From assembly GCA_005779525.1 (NCBI GenBank), contig SXIZ01000039.1, forward strand, positions 1 to 6,267: a DNA stretch of 6,267 bases, in the 5' to 3' direction. The notes under the pieces are model-generated. The model ran no database searches. It was not told the DNA's origin and worked only from the letters and a program-made list of their open reading frames with translations. This DNA comes from Methylococcaceae bacterium (lineage in GTDB: Bacteria; Pseudomonadota; Gammaproteobacteria; Methylococcales; Methylomonadaceae). This document shows, one piece after another, positions 1 through 6,267 of this stretch. The first letter of the stretch is position 1, and the number at the start of each line of letters is the position of its first letter. The translations under genes were made by a program, and so were the position numbers.

Positions 1-2195
1 CGTTTTAAATCGACGCCAATAAATGATAAATCTTCCGGGGTCAGTTTAAAGCTGAGTGGCCTTACTTCTCCAGGTGCAAGCAAGACTTTTTGAAATGCCT
101 TGAGTTGTTTATTAGGTCGCGTAACTGAAGCCGCGAGATCATGCACATAGACTAAAACGGTTTCCTTGCCTGCAAGCGTACCCGTGTTTTCCACCTCAAC
201 GCTTACCTGAATGGCTTCCTGTTGCGTGAATTGCTGTTTATCCAATTTGAGATTACGGGTGGCAAAAGTGGTATAACTTAGCCCATGTCCAAATTTATAC
301 AGAGGGTTATAGCTATTGGGTTCAAAGGCTTCCATCGGTTTATGATCGTATAACACGCTGTCATTGGTGTCGCGTGGATAGCTGATCGGCAATTTGCCAT
401 CGGGGTTATAGTCACCGTACAAAATATCTGCCAGCGCCTCGCCGCCTTCCATGCCAGGTAAAAACCCTAAAATAACCGCATCCGCGCGTTCTGCGATCGC
501 GGTGATAATGCGTGGGCGTCCGCCAAAGGTAAGTAAAATCACAGGTTTACCCGTCGCAAATGCCGTGTGTGCTAAGGCTAATTGTTCGGGGGGTAAATAT
601 AATGAACTGAGATTGCCTAAGGTTTCGGTGTAGGTATTTTCACCTAAACTTAACAGAATGTAATCATGCTCAGCCGCTGCTTGTCGTACCTGAGCGAGGT
701 CGATAGGGTCATTAAAGCTTTTGCCACCGATATAGGTGACTCGACCTGTGCTGCGTTGTTGCAATGCTTGGAGCACAGTTAATTTATTTTTGGGATACCA
801 GTGTTCCGCATCCCCTTGCCAAGTGATGGTCCAGCCACCATTCATGACACTCAGTAAATTTGCGGTCGGACCTGTAACCAAAATCTTGGCGGATTTGGGT
901 AGCGGTAAAAAGTGCTGCTGATTTTTGGCTAACACGATTGCTTCGCGTGCCGCTTGGCGATTAATGGCGGTCGCTGCTGGAGTGGCAAAATTTGTAGAAG
1001 CAGAGAGTGGCGGTGTGGGGCTATTAAATAAGCCTGCTTGAAATTTCACCGTTAAAATGCGTCGCACGGCCTCATCAATACGGGCCATCGGCACTTCGCC
1101 GGATTTTACTAAATCGACTAATAATTCGTAGAATGAAAAGTCAAACGGCACCATACTCATATCCACGCCTGCCATCACCGCAATTTTTACGGCTTCGCGC
1201 GGCGATGCGGCCATTTTATCGCGGGTGTATAGGCGTTGAATATCTTCCCAATCGGATAAGGTAAAGCCCGTAAATCCAAGTTCTCCCCGCAGAATATCAT
1301 TCAAATAATGGTGATTAGCATGTCCAGGAATACCGTCTACCTCGGCGGAGTTAATCATCACTGTCGGGCTGCCTGCTTTAACCCCAGCAGCAAAGGTGGG
1401 TAAAAATACTTCGCGTAATTGCCGTTCGCTGATAAAGGCAGGTGAGCGATCTTTACCATTAAACGGCAAGCTATAACCGACATAGTGTTTGAGACAAGTC
1501 AGGGCTTTATCGGGAGCCGCAAAATCGTTGCCCTGATGGCCTTCGATAAAGCGTGATCCCATGACTGTGGCGAGATGTACATCTTCGCCATAGGTTTCCC
1601 ATAAGCGTGGCCATAAGGGTTGCCGTCCCATATCCATTACCGGGGAAAAATTCCACAATAAGCCCGAAGCCCGAATTTCTTTTGCAGTAATTTCACCGGT
1701 TTGAAAACTTAAATCTGGATTAAAGGTTGCGGCCATACTTATCGCTTGCGGAAACAGCGTGGCGCCTTCGGTGTAAGTTGCACCATGAATCGCATCGATA
1801 CCATACAGCACGGGGATTTTTAGCCGAGTTTTAGCCGCAGCTGTTTGGATGGTTTGTTGTAAATCACGCCAGACCTCTACCGAGCGGGCTCTATTATTGG
1901 GAGTGCTGGGCGTGTTTAAGATTGAACCGACGTGATAATCATTTAGCGCCGCGTCAAGTTTTTCTTGATCGATCAGCGAGGTTTCCGTGCCTTCGGTTGC
2001 GCCTATGACTGAAAAATCGATTTGCGTCATTTGGCCGACTTTTTCTTCCAAAGTCATTTGGCTAAGTAAGTCTGAAACTTCGGTGTCAAACTTTGAGGTG
2101 GCAGCAAGGGCGTCCATGGAGCACTCCAGAAAAATGAATAAGCTAAACAATAATAGAGTTTGAATTTTCACGCACAAACTTAAGGTCGACTGCAT
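1..2195 (-). CDS. Secreted glycoside hydrolase family 3 beta-glucosidase, 3' end cut by window edge
   Basis: This frame stays open for 731 codons and runs off the left edge without a stop. It encodes a family 3 glycoside hydrolase, which releases terminal beta-linked glucose (or a similar sugar) from oligosaccharides, probably in the periplasm. Visible in order: a hydrophobic signal segment (about residues 10-24) ending in a DALA-A cleavage-like site; a TIM-barrel domain with YGIDAIHG, the WPRLWETYGED segment, the substrate-binding pair KHYVGYS (K236, H237) and the nucleophile motif LSDWEDI (D315); an alpha/beta sandwich domain starting near VLAKNQ, with the GENTYTE motif that holds the likely acid/base (E519); then FGHGLSYT (about residues 635-642) and a fibronectin-III-like tail. 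Roughly 30-40 residues should be missing. The NGKDRSPAFI and MSMVPFD motifs resemble the 'lysosomal beta-glucosidase' (GluA-like) branch, common in Bacteroidetes, more than E. coli BglX. The start is uncertain. ATG 2195 and GTG 2171 keep the signal peptide but lack a clear ribosome site. ATG 2117 has GGAG six bases upstream but would remove the signal peptide. Exact substrate is not determinable. Confidence 0.93.
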   Translation of the reverse strand, partial: MQSTLSLCVKIQTLLLFSLFIFLECSMDALAATSKFDTEVSDLLSQMTLEEKVGQMTQIDFSVIGATEGTETSLIDQEKLDAALNDYHVGSILNTPSTPNNRARSVEVWRDLQQTIQTAAAKTRLKIPVLYGIDAIHGATYTEGATLFPQAISMAATFNPDLSFQTGEITAKEIRASGLLWNFSPVMDMGRQPLWPRLWETYGEDVHLATVMGSRFIEGHQGNDFAAPDKALTCLKHYVGYSLPFNGKDRSPAFISERQLREVFLPTFAAGVKAGSPTVMINSAEVDGIPGHANHHYLNDILRGELGFTGFTLSDWEDIQRLYTRDKMAASPREAVKIAVMAGVDMSMVPFDFSFYELLVDLVKSGEVPMARIDEAVRRILTVKFQAGLFNSPTPPLSASTNFATPAATAINRQAAREAIVLAKNQQHFLPLPKSAKILVTGPTANLLSVMNGGWTITWQGDAEHWYPKNKLTVLQALQQRSTGRVTYIGGKSFNDPIDLAQVRQAAAEHDYILLSLGENTYTETLGNLSSLYLPPEQLALAHTAFATGKPVILLTFGGRPRIITAIAERADAVILGFLPGMEGGEALADILYGDYNPDGKLPISYPRDTNDSVLYDHKPMEAFEPNSYNPLYKFGHGLSYTTFATRNLKLDKQQFTQQEAIQVSVEVENTGTLAGKETVLVYVHDLAASVTRPNKQLKAFQKVLLAPGEVRPLSFKLTPEDLSFIGVDLK

Positions 2196-2224
2196 TACTA
2201 AGGATAATAGATTAAAGGTTGGCT

Positions 2225-2253
2225 AAAATATAGATTTTCGCAGGGGTTGGCAA
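2225..2253 (-). promoter_or_regulatory. Candidate sigma-70 promoter for the GH3 gene
   Basis: On the minus strand TTGCCA (2253-2248) is followed after 17 bases by TATTTT (2230-2225). Each hexamer is a reasonable match to the sigma-70 consensus, and the spacing is optimal. Transcription would begin near 2218, about 23 bases before ATG 2195 and about 47 before GTG 2171. It lies in the spacer between the asparagine synthase stop and the hydrolase start, so the hydrolase may be expressed independently. Pattern match only. Confidence 0.4.
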
Positions 2254-2333
2254 TAATAATCTTAGCAAAAGCTGCGAAAACTGGGCGAGATGAACAAGGC
2301 TTTAGCTGTATATCTGCGGACTCAATTGAGCGC

Positions 2334-4139
2334 TTACAGCAGTTCCCGATCTAGCCAGTGACTTAAAACATATAAGCCCCAGATATGTTGCTTAAATTTC
2401 CCGCGGCGCCCTAATGCAATATAGTCATCGAGCGCTTGGGTATGAAACAATCCCGTTTTGGCGTTGACGCTACGAATAAGCTCAATGCGTTTGGAAGCAA
2501 TTAGCCATTCCAGATAGGGATTGGCAAAACCCTTTTTCCTCCGGCTAATGATTGGTTCACTTAGATAGCTGCGCGCCAGTTGTTTCAATAGGCTTTTGGT
2601 TTGGCCGTCACCTATGCGCAGTTGCGGCGTGATACTTAGCACGCTGTTAGCAAGATGATGATCTAAAAAGGGCGTCCGGGCCTCAAGCGTATGTGCCATA
2701 GAAACCCGGTCTAGCTTGGTCAGAAAGTGTTCGCCCACAAACAGACTTAAGTCAATCATGCTATACCACTGCGCTGGGTGCGCATGACCACTTGCGTGAT
2801 ATTTCGCTAGATAAGGGGCCAAGTACTGCAGGCTATGGTTATCTTTGACATTGCGACGTAAAATCTGATTTTGTTGTAAATCTGTAAAGTTTTCGCCCGA
2901 GGTGCGGAATAACAAGCTGTTATCAAAGATGCGCTTATACCATTCCCATTCACGCTGCAGGCTAAAGTGGGCATGAAAGTAGTTTTTTAGCCAGTTTTTA
3001 TGCTGCAACTGCGCGGCATTTTCAATGTCTAGAAATTCAAAATATTGCCGATAGCCTAAAAATAATTCATCGCTACCTTCACCACTCAACACCACTTTAA
3101 AACCCTCGGCGGCAATTTTTTGCAGCAGGAGAGACAAGGGTAAAGCGGCAGGGTCATTGAGTGGTTCATCTAAATGCGTGAGTAGCTGATCTATATTGGC
3201 TTCAAAATCTTGCTGCCCCATGATCACGGCAGTATGCTCGAGTCCCAAATAATCAGCAGTCGCTTTAGCATTGCTACATTCATCGTAGGCCGGATATTCC
3301 GCATATCCTAATGTAAATACGGGTAATTTTTTGCCTTGCTGTGCAGCAATTGCACAAATCATCGCACTATCTAAGCCACCTGACAGCAGTACTGCAACAG
3401 GTACAGTGGTGTCTAAGCGCGTTTGAATTGAGTGCTGAAGTTTAGTTTCAATGATTTCTAACGCTGTCGTCTGTTCGGCGATTATGTTCGGTGGAGTCGC
3501 GAGCGGGTAATAATAGCTTTGCTGGCTAATCTGTCCGTGCTGAAAACATACATATTCGCCGCTTTGTAGTTTAGTGATGCCTTGGTAAAAAGTGTGCGGT
3601 GGGGTAGGGGCCAGAAAGCTGAGATAGCTATGCAAGGCGTCCTCATTGAGCCGAACCGAACTTAAAAAGGGCTTGATGGCTTTGATTTCTGACGCAAACA
3701 CTATTCCGGTTGGGCTAAGATGGTAAAAAAGGCTTTTTTCACCAAAGCGGTCGCGCACAAGATAGAGCGTATCGCCATCTAACAGTGCAAAGGCAAACAT
3801 TCCCTCGAACTGCTCTACGCAATCGATACCCCACTCGGCATAGGCTGCGAGGATAACTTCGGCGTCGCTTGAGGTTTCCCAGGTTTGGGGCGGGAGTGCT
3901 TTTCGTAAGGCACGATGGTTATAGATTTCACCATTGAAACTCAATAACAGATTGCCGCAACGCATCGGCTGGTGGGCGCGGGGGTGCAGATCGGTGATTG
4001 CGAGGCGATGGTGACCTAAAAACACGCCCGGTGCTTCGATCACCTTACTATTATCTCTCCCGCGGTGTTGCAGCGTCGCAAAAGCAGCATGTGCTTTTGC
4101 TGAGCAATATTCACCTACAATGCCAAACACACCACACAT
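2334..4139 (-). CDS. asnB: Asparagine synthase (glutamine-hydrolysing)
   Basis: This 601-residue cytoplasmic enzyme is of the AsnB type. It releases ammonia from glutamine and uses ATP to convert aspartate to asparagine through a beta-aspartyl-AMP intermediate. The N-terminal class II glutaminase domain begins MCGVFG, so Cys2 is exposed as nucleophile after Met removal. Its supporting residues are R45 in HHRLAI, N69-G70-E71 in FNGEIYN, D92 in SSDAE, and the DRFGEKSLFY segment (130-139). The C-terminal synthetase domain has the PP-loop SGGLDS (253-258), SGEGSDELFLGY (352-363), DRVSMAHTLEARTPFLDH (477-494) and RRKKGF (533-538). Length is a little above E. coli AsnB (554) and near other long bacterial forms. 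The usual HRGPD motif reads HRGRD (25-29). The start is supported by GGAG (4148-4145) five bases upstream and by the required Cys2. Paralogues in this family amidate sugars or other acids instead of aspartate; that cannot be excluded, since no biosynthetic partners are in view. Confidence 0.93.
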   Translation of the reverse strand: MCGVFGIVGEYCSAKAHAAFATLQHRGRDNSKVIEAPGVFLGHHRLAITDLHPRAHQPMRCGNLLLSFNGEIYNHRALRKALPPQTWETSSDAEVILAAYAEWGIDCVEQFEGMFAFALLDGDTLYLVRDRFGEKSLFYHLSPTGIVFASEIKAIKPFLSSVRLNEDALHSYLSFLAPTPPHTFYQGITKLQSGEYVCFQHGQISQQSYYYPLATPPNIIAEQTTALEIIETKLQHSIQTRLDTTVPVAVLLSGGLDSAMICAIAAQQGKKLPVFTLGYAEYPAYDECSNAKATADYLGLEHTAVIMGQQDFEANIDQLLTHLDEPLNDPAALPLSLLLQKIAAEGFKVVLSGEGSDELFLGYRQYFEFLDIENAAQLQHKNWLKNYFHAHFSLQREWEWYKRIFDNSLLFRTSGENFTDLQQNQILRRNVKDNHSLQYLAPYLAKYHASGHAHPAQWYSMIDLSLFVGEHFLTKLDRVSMAHTLEARTPFLDHHLANSVLSITPQLRIGDGQTKSLLKQLARSYLSEPIISRRKKGFANPYLEWLIASKRIELIRSVNAKTGLFHTQALDDYIALGRRGKFKQHIWGLYVLSHWLDRELL

Positions 4140-4144
4140 TTAAA

Positions 4145-4148
4145 CTCC
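4145..4148 (-). promoter_or_regulatory. Ribosome binding site of the asparagine synthase gene
   Basis: GGAG lies five bases upstream of the ATG at 4139. It supports that start, which must also be correct for Cys2 to become the N-terminal nucleophile. Confidence 0.6.
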
Positions 4149-4187
4149 GTCGGATAAAAAATTAGTGAGCATTGGGGATATTCATCG

Positions 4188-4286
4188 TCTGAAATCTCGA
4201 TGCCTAACATCGGGGCATTTCAGATAGGTGTTAGGTAATGACACCTTGCCAAGCAGCAATGTAAGCGAGATGTCGTCTATCTGAAT
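4188..4286 (-). promoter_or_regulatory. Overlapping inverted repeats in the asnB leader, possible alternative RNA hairpins
   Basis: In the sense of asnB transcription, segment A (TTCAGATAG, 4285-4277) can pair over 9 bp with segment B (CTATCTGAA, 4227-4219). Segment B can instead pair over 8 bp, as TCTGAAAT (4224-4217), with segment C (ATTTCAGA, 4195-4188). A local hairpin AGGTGT/ACACCT (4246-4241 with 4231-4226) sits between A and B. A second one, CGATG/CATCG (4212-4208 with 4202-4198), sits between B and C. A further 7-bp repeat CCTAACA/TGTTAGG joins 4235-4229 with 4209-4203. Mutually exclusive A:B and B:C stems are the usual layout of an attenuator or leader switch. No T-run directly follows the B:C hairpin, so it is not a standard intrinsic terminator. 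I recognise no known riboswitch class. The repeats are directly seen; regulation is inference. Confidence 0.4.
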
Positions 4287-4309
4287 ACCCGGCATAACAT
4301 GCAAAGCAT
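4277..4309 (-). other. Possible 10-codon leader ORF overlapping the lipoprotein stop
   Basis: An ATG at 4309 overlaps the lipoprotein stop codon (TAATG) and opens a frame MLCMLCRVFR ending in TAG at 4279-4277. That TAG is the last three bases of leader segment A of the inverted-repeat region. Stop/start overlap could allow coupled translation, and a ribosome finishing here would cover segment A. There is no ribosome site of its own, and the peptide has no asparagine or aspartate codons that would fit classical amino-acid attenuation of asnB. An ORF this short can easily arise by chance. Confidence 0.15.
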
Positions 4310-4605
4310 TATTCAGTGGTTTTTAAAGCCTTGACTGAATTCGCTAATGCTTTGGAAGCTCGAATGGTTTCTTGCGCTTGTTGGTAATTGGGGTTTTGCT
4401 CCAAAATGGCAGTGCCCGCATTTTTTAACACCTGACCATTCACTTGGGGAGCATTTTGTTTCACTGAGTGGGCATAATCCACGGTACGCTGGGCATTGCC
4501 TATTGCTTGATTGACGGAGTGCAGCGATTGATAATTTTCAGCGCAGCCAGTTAGGATCAGGTAGGATGCGATTAAACTACGTAAGATAAATTTACTTTTT
4601 TGCAT
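4309..4605 (-). CDS. Small lipoprotein of unknown function
   Basis: I do not recognise the family. With the start chosen here the product is 98 residues. It has a basic N-terminus (MQKSKF), a hydrophobic stretch, and a lipobox LTGC with the lipidated cysteine at residue 21. The residue after the cysteine is Ala, not Asp, so sorting to the outer membrane is expected under the E. coli rule. The mature part of about 78 residues is rich in Gln, Asn, Ala and Ser, has no further membrane segment, and looks mostly helical. The start at 4605 is preferred because GGAAA lies five bases upstream. An in-frame ATG at 4617 would add MEIT but has no ribosome site. It is the first gene of the leftward group, 169 bases before asnB. 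The clear signal peptide and lipobox argue that it is a real gene despite its size. Confidence 0.72.
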   Translation of the reverse strand: MQKSKFILRSLIASYLILTGCAENYQSLHSVNQAIGNAQRTVDYAHSVKQNAPQVNGQVLKNAGTAILEQNPNYQQAQETIRASKALANSVKALKTTE

Positions 4606-4617
4606 GGTTATTTCCAT

Positions 4618-4962
4618 TTATAAAGTTGAAAGAATTGGGGGTAGGCCGAAGCTATTCGACTGCAATGGATTATTTTTACCCTATTAAATTGAATGGAGAC
4701 TATTATTTTCGGCTAAGGGTTAATGTGCTCATGCGACTTGGAATGGTGCGGGCAATGTGATTCAAAATAATTGAGCGAATATTTGCGTCATTGATTAAGT
4801 AAATAAGCGAATTAATCTCAGTATTTGCTATTATTAGTAGGGTAATTAGATTTCAAAGGTTAACAAGTATTATAAGGTAAATGCCGCAAGTATGCTCTAA
4901 CTCGTCTTGCTTAAACTTGCACATCATTCACAGTAAAACCCCTACACTCTGGGAGACATAAC
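4618..4962. other. AT-rich divergent intergenic region
   Basis: This 345-base gap lies between two divergently transcribed genes and must hold the promoters of both. I see no convincing ORF or RNA gene. Toward the right, TATAAG (4871-4876) is a fair -10 element but has only a poor -35 upstream. A second weak pair is TTGCTA (4825-4830) and TAGATT (4847-4852), spaced by 16 bases. An imperfect dyad around GCGAATATTTGC (near 4775-4786) and the related ATTTGC near 4823-4828 could be operator-like, but neither is strong. For the leftward gene no pair of hexamers stands out. Confidence 0.5.
4951..4956 (+). promoter_or_regulatory. Ribosome binding site of the cytidylate-kinase-like gene
   Basis: A GGGAGA purine run lies about seven bases upstream of the ATG at 4963. 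It supports that start for the rightward two-gene operon. Confidence 0.55.
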
Positions 4963-5688
4963 ATGATTGAAGACCCGCTAGTTTTTCTGCAATCCTTGCT
5001 CACTAAAGAATTTGGTCGGGTAGCTAAGTCTGGGGGAGCTAATGCTGCTCACCCATCGCCTTTGATCATTACCGTCACTCGTGATTATGGCGCTTTAGGC
5101 GAAGAAATCGCACAGCGCTTGGCTGCTGTATTACAAATTCCGTGTTTTGATCAGGAAATTCAAGAGTTATTGGCTGAACGAGCCAAGATAGATAAAGTTG
5201 AAATTGCGCGCTTTGATGAGCAAGATCCAGATTTAATGAGTGCGTTTTTATATAATTTACTGAGTGGTTCGATTGCCACTATGGAAATTTATAGACATTA
5301 CTTGCGTGAAGTTTTAGATGAAGTAACCCGGCAGGATTGCTTGATTATTGGTCGGGGAGCGCATTTGATTTTACGTTCCAAACCCGTGTTCCGTTTAAGA
5401 ATAGTGGGTAGCCATGTGATGTGTACCCATCGAATTGCCGCCCAGGAAAAGTTAACTGTGTTAGCCGCGGGTCAAAAAGTGGTGGATGTGAATCATAAAC
5501 GCCAAAAATCTATCGCGGCCATGTTTAATGAGGTACATGGGCATGCTGGGATAGAGGAAGCTAAAAACTTTGATTTAATCATTAATACGGATCATCTTAC
5601 CGTCGAGGCCGCTATTCCGATTATTTTGTTGGCCTTGCGACAATTTGGTTTCGACTTATCCAGTTCAGCTGCGCGGGAGGCGATCTGA
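4963..5688 (+). CDS. Cytidylate-kinase-like P-loop family protein
   Basis: This 241-residue cytoplasmic protein matches the cytidylate-kinase-like family (the Cytidylate_kin2 type), not canonical Cmk. The fold starts near residue 35 with LIITVTRDYGALGEEIA, where the family's SRQYGSGGREIA-like loop stands in for a classical Walker A. No Lys-Ser/Thr pair is present, which as far as I recall is usual for this family. Next come CFDQEI (61-66), a helical segment with LMSAFLYNLL, the core strand and loop LIIGRGAHLIL (127-137), RLRIV (144-148) and NHKRQKSIAAMF (177-188). The C-terminal FDLIINTDHLTVEAA (203-217) corresponds to the family's YDLviNTd ending. The first 34 residues are a poorly conserved extension. 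CMP phosphorylation should not be assumed: members are widespread, and I know of no established substrate for them. It overlaps the next gene by one base (TGATG), so the two products are probably made together and may act together. Confidence 0.85.
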   Translation: MIEDPLVFLQSLLTKEFGRVAKSGGANAAHPSPLIITVTRDYGALGEEIAQRLAAVLQIPCFDQEIQELLAERAKIDKVEIARFDEQDPDLMSAFLYNLLSGSIATMEIYRHYLREVLDEVTRQDCLIIGRGAHLILRSKPVFRLRIVGSHVMCTHRIAAQEKLTVLAAGQKVVDVNHKRQKSIAAMFNEVHGHAGIEEAKNFDLIINTDHLTVEAAIPIILLALRQFGFDLSSSAAREAI

Positions 5689-6137
5689 TGTCAGCAACTC
5701 CAAAAGTCATTCAAGTCGAAATCGTTGATATTCATCGCTGTCTTTTTTCTGGCGCATGTCTTAGTTTGGTGGCGCCTTCAGTGGGCGGCGAAGTGTGTAT
5801 ATTGCCTAGACATGCACCATTATTGGTAAAGTTAGTTCCGGGTGAAATTCGTATTAAATCGGTGCAAGAAGAGCTGTTTAGTTTTTATGTTTCAGGCGGC
5901 TTTTTAGAAACTATAGACTCTAACGTTGCGGTGCTCGCCGATCATATGCTGCGCTCAGATGAAATAGATCATGAGGCCGCACTGCAAAGCAAGCTGGATG
6001 CGGAAATGATGCTTAAGGATAGACGTTTAAATCGTGAACATAAAGATCAGGCGCAGTTACTATTGTTAAAAGCAGTGGCACAGCTGAAGGTGCTTGAGCA
6101 TGTCAATAGTAATCGCTTAGGTAATCCGAATTTATAA
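5688..6137 (+). CDS. atpC: F1 ATP synthase epsilon subunit homologue outside an atp operon
   Basis: The 149-residue product aligns along its whole length with the F1 epsilon subunit (E. coli form 139 residues). That subunit sits on the gamma stalk, contacts the c-ring and inhibits ATP hydrolysis. The N-terminal beta-sandwich domain shows VEIVDIHRCLFSG, GGEVCILPRHAPLLVKLVPGEIRI (34-56), VSGGFLE (68-74) and NVAVLADHMLRSDEID (79-94). The C-terminal helical hairpin ends in AQLLLLKAVAQLKVLE (122-137). Departures from the usual pattern are Cys37 and Arg41, where most epsilons have Gly (GILPGHAPLL). The start overlaps the stop of the upstream kinase-like gene (TGATG). In ordinary atp operons epsilon follows atpD (beta). 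Here it follows a cytidylate-kinase-like gene, and no ATP synthase gene occurs in the 130 bases downstream. It may be a second epsilon copy with an altered role, or the only one, relocated. Homology is certain; function in this setting is inferred. Confidence 0.9.
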   Translation: MSATPKVIQVEIVDIHRCLFSGACLSLVAPSVGGEVCILPRHAPLLVKLVPGEIRIKSVQEELFSFYVSGGFLETIDSNVAVLADHMLRSDEIDHEAALQSKLDAEMMLKDRRLNREHKDQAQLLLLKAVAQLKVLEHVNSNRLGNPNL

Positions 6138-6267
6138 ACTCGAACAGTCAGACTACACGCACTCCTAAAGGTGCCGGAAATTAATTGCTCAAGACTGCGA
6201 TACCGTTAGCTGCGGACTAGAGCGTAACAAACAACAAATTTAAATTTTGACTTGACGAAATCTGTAA
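6138..6267. other. Terminal non-coding stretch
   Basis: No gene is visible after the epsilon stop. I find no stem followed by a T-run that would make a convincing terminator. A 12-base palindrome AAATTTAAATTT lies near 6237-6248. A TTGACT hexamer (6247-6252) would suit a rightward -35 element, whose -10 would fall beyond the window. Nothing here is firm. Confidence 0.3.

Noticed and set aside
451..633. Plus-strand ORF of 60 codons
   Set aside because: It lies antisense inside the sandwich-domain part of the GH3 gene, whose minus-strand frame is strongly conserved. It has no ribosome site or recognisable motif.
736..921. Plus-strand ORF of 61 codons
   Set aside because: Also antisense within the GH3 gene, which reads through it with conserved motifs such as VLAKNQ and LVTGPTANLL.
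2305..2340. Stem GCTGTA/TACAGC around the palindrome CTCAATTGAG at the asnB stop, considered as a terminator
   Set aside because: The outer stem is only 6 bp with a 24-base interior, it overlaps the stop codon, and no T-run follows on the minus strand.
4309..4617. Longer lipoprotein start at ATG 4617
   Set aside because: It has no ribosome site and only adds four residues. The purine run inside it is well placed for the ATG at 4605.
4917..4948. TTGCAC and TACACT as a promoter for the kinase-like gene
   Set aside because: The spacer is 20 bases, and transcription would start only about eight bases before the ATG, overlapping the ribosome site.

Overview
The window looks like chromosomal DNA of a Gram-negative bacterium, most likely a gammaproteobacterium of moderate GC content. 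I infer this from a proteobacterial-style F1 epsilon subunit, a lipobox-bearing lipoprotein and a glutamine-dependent asparagine synthase. The genus cannot be fixed from the sequence. There are five protein genes in two divergent groups. No rRNA, tRNA, CRISPR array, insertion sequence or phage gene is visible.

Left part, minus strand, read right to left. The first gene is a small outer-membrane-type lipoprotein of unknown function (4605 to 4309). It is followed by a 169-base spacer dense in overlapping inverted repeats. Next come a full-length glutamine-hydrolysing asparagine synthase (4139 to 2334), a 138-base spacer with a plausible promoter, and a secreted family 3 glycoside hydrolase (2195 to the left edge). 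The hydrolase lacks only its last few dozen residues, which lie beyond base 1. These three genes need not form one operon, because both spacers are long enough to hold their own signals. No pathway obviously links them.

Middle. An AT-rich divergent region (4618-4962) separates the lipoprotein gene from the rightward pair.

Right part, plus strand. A cytidylate-kinase-like P-loop protein (4963-5688) is translationally coupled, by a TGATG stop/start overlap, to a complete homologue of the F1 ATP synthase epsilon subunit (5688-6137). No other ATP synthase gene lies next to it, so this is an epsilon gene outside a normal atp operon, paired with a nucleotide-kinase-like partner. It is the most interesting item in the window. 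The final 130 bases contain no gene.
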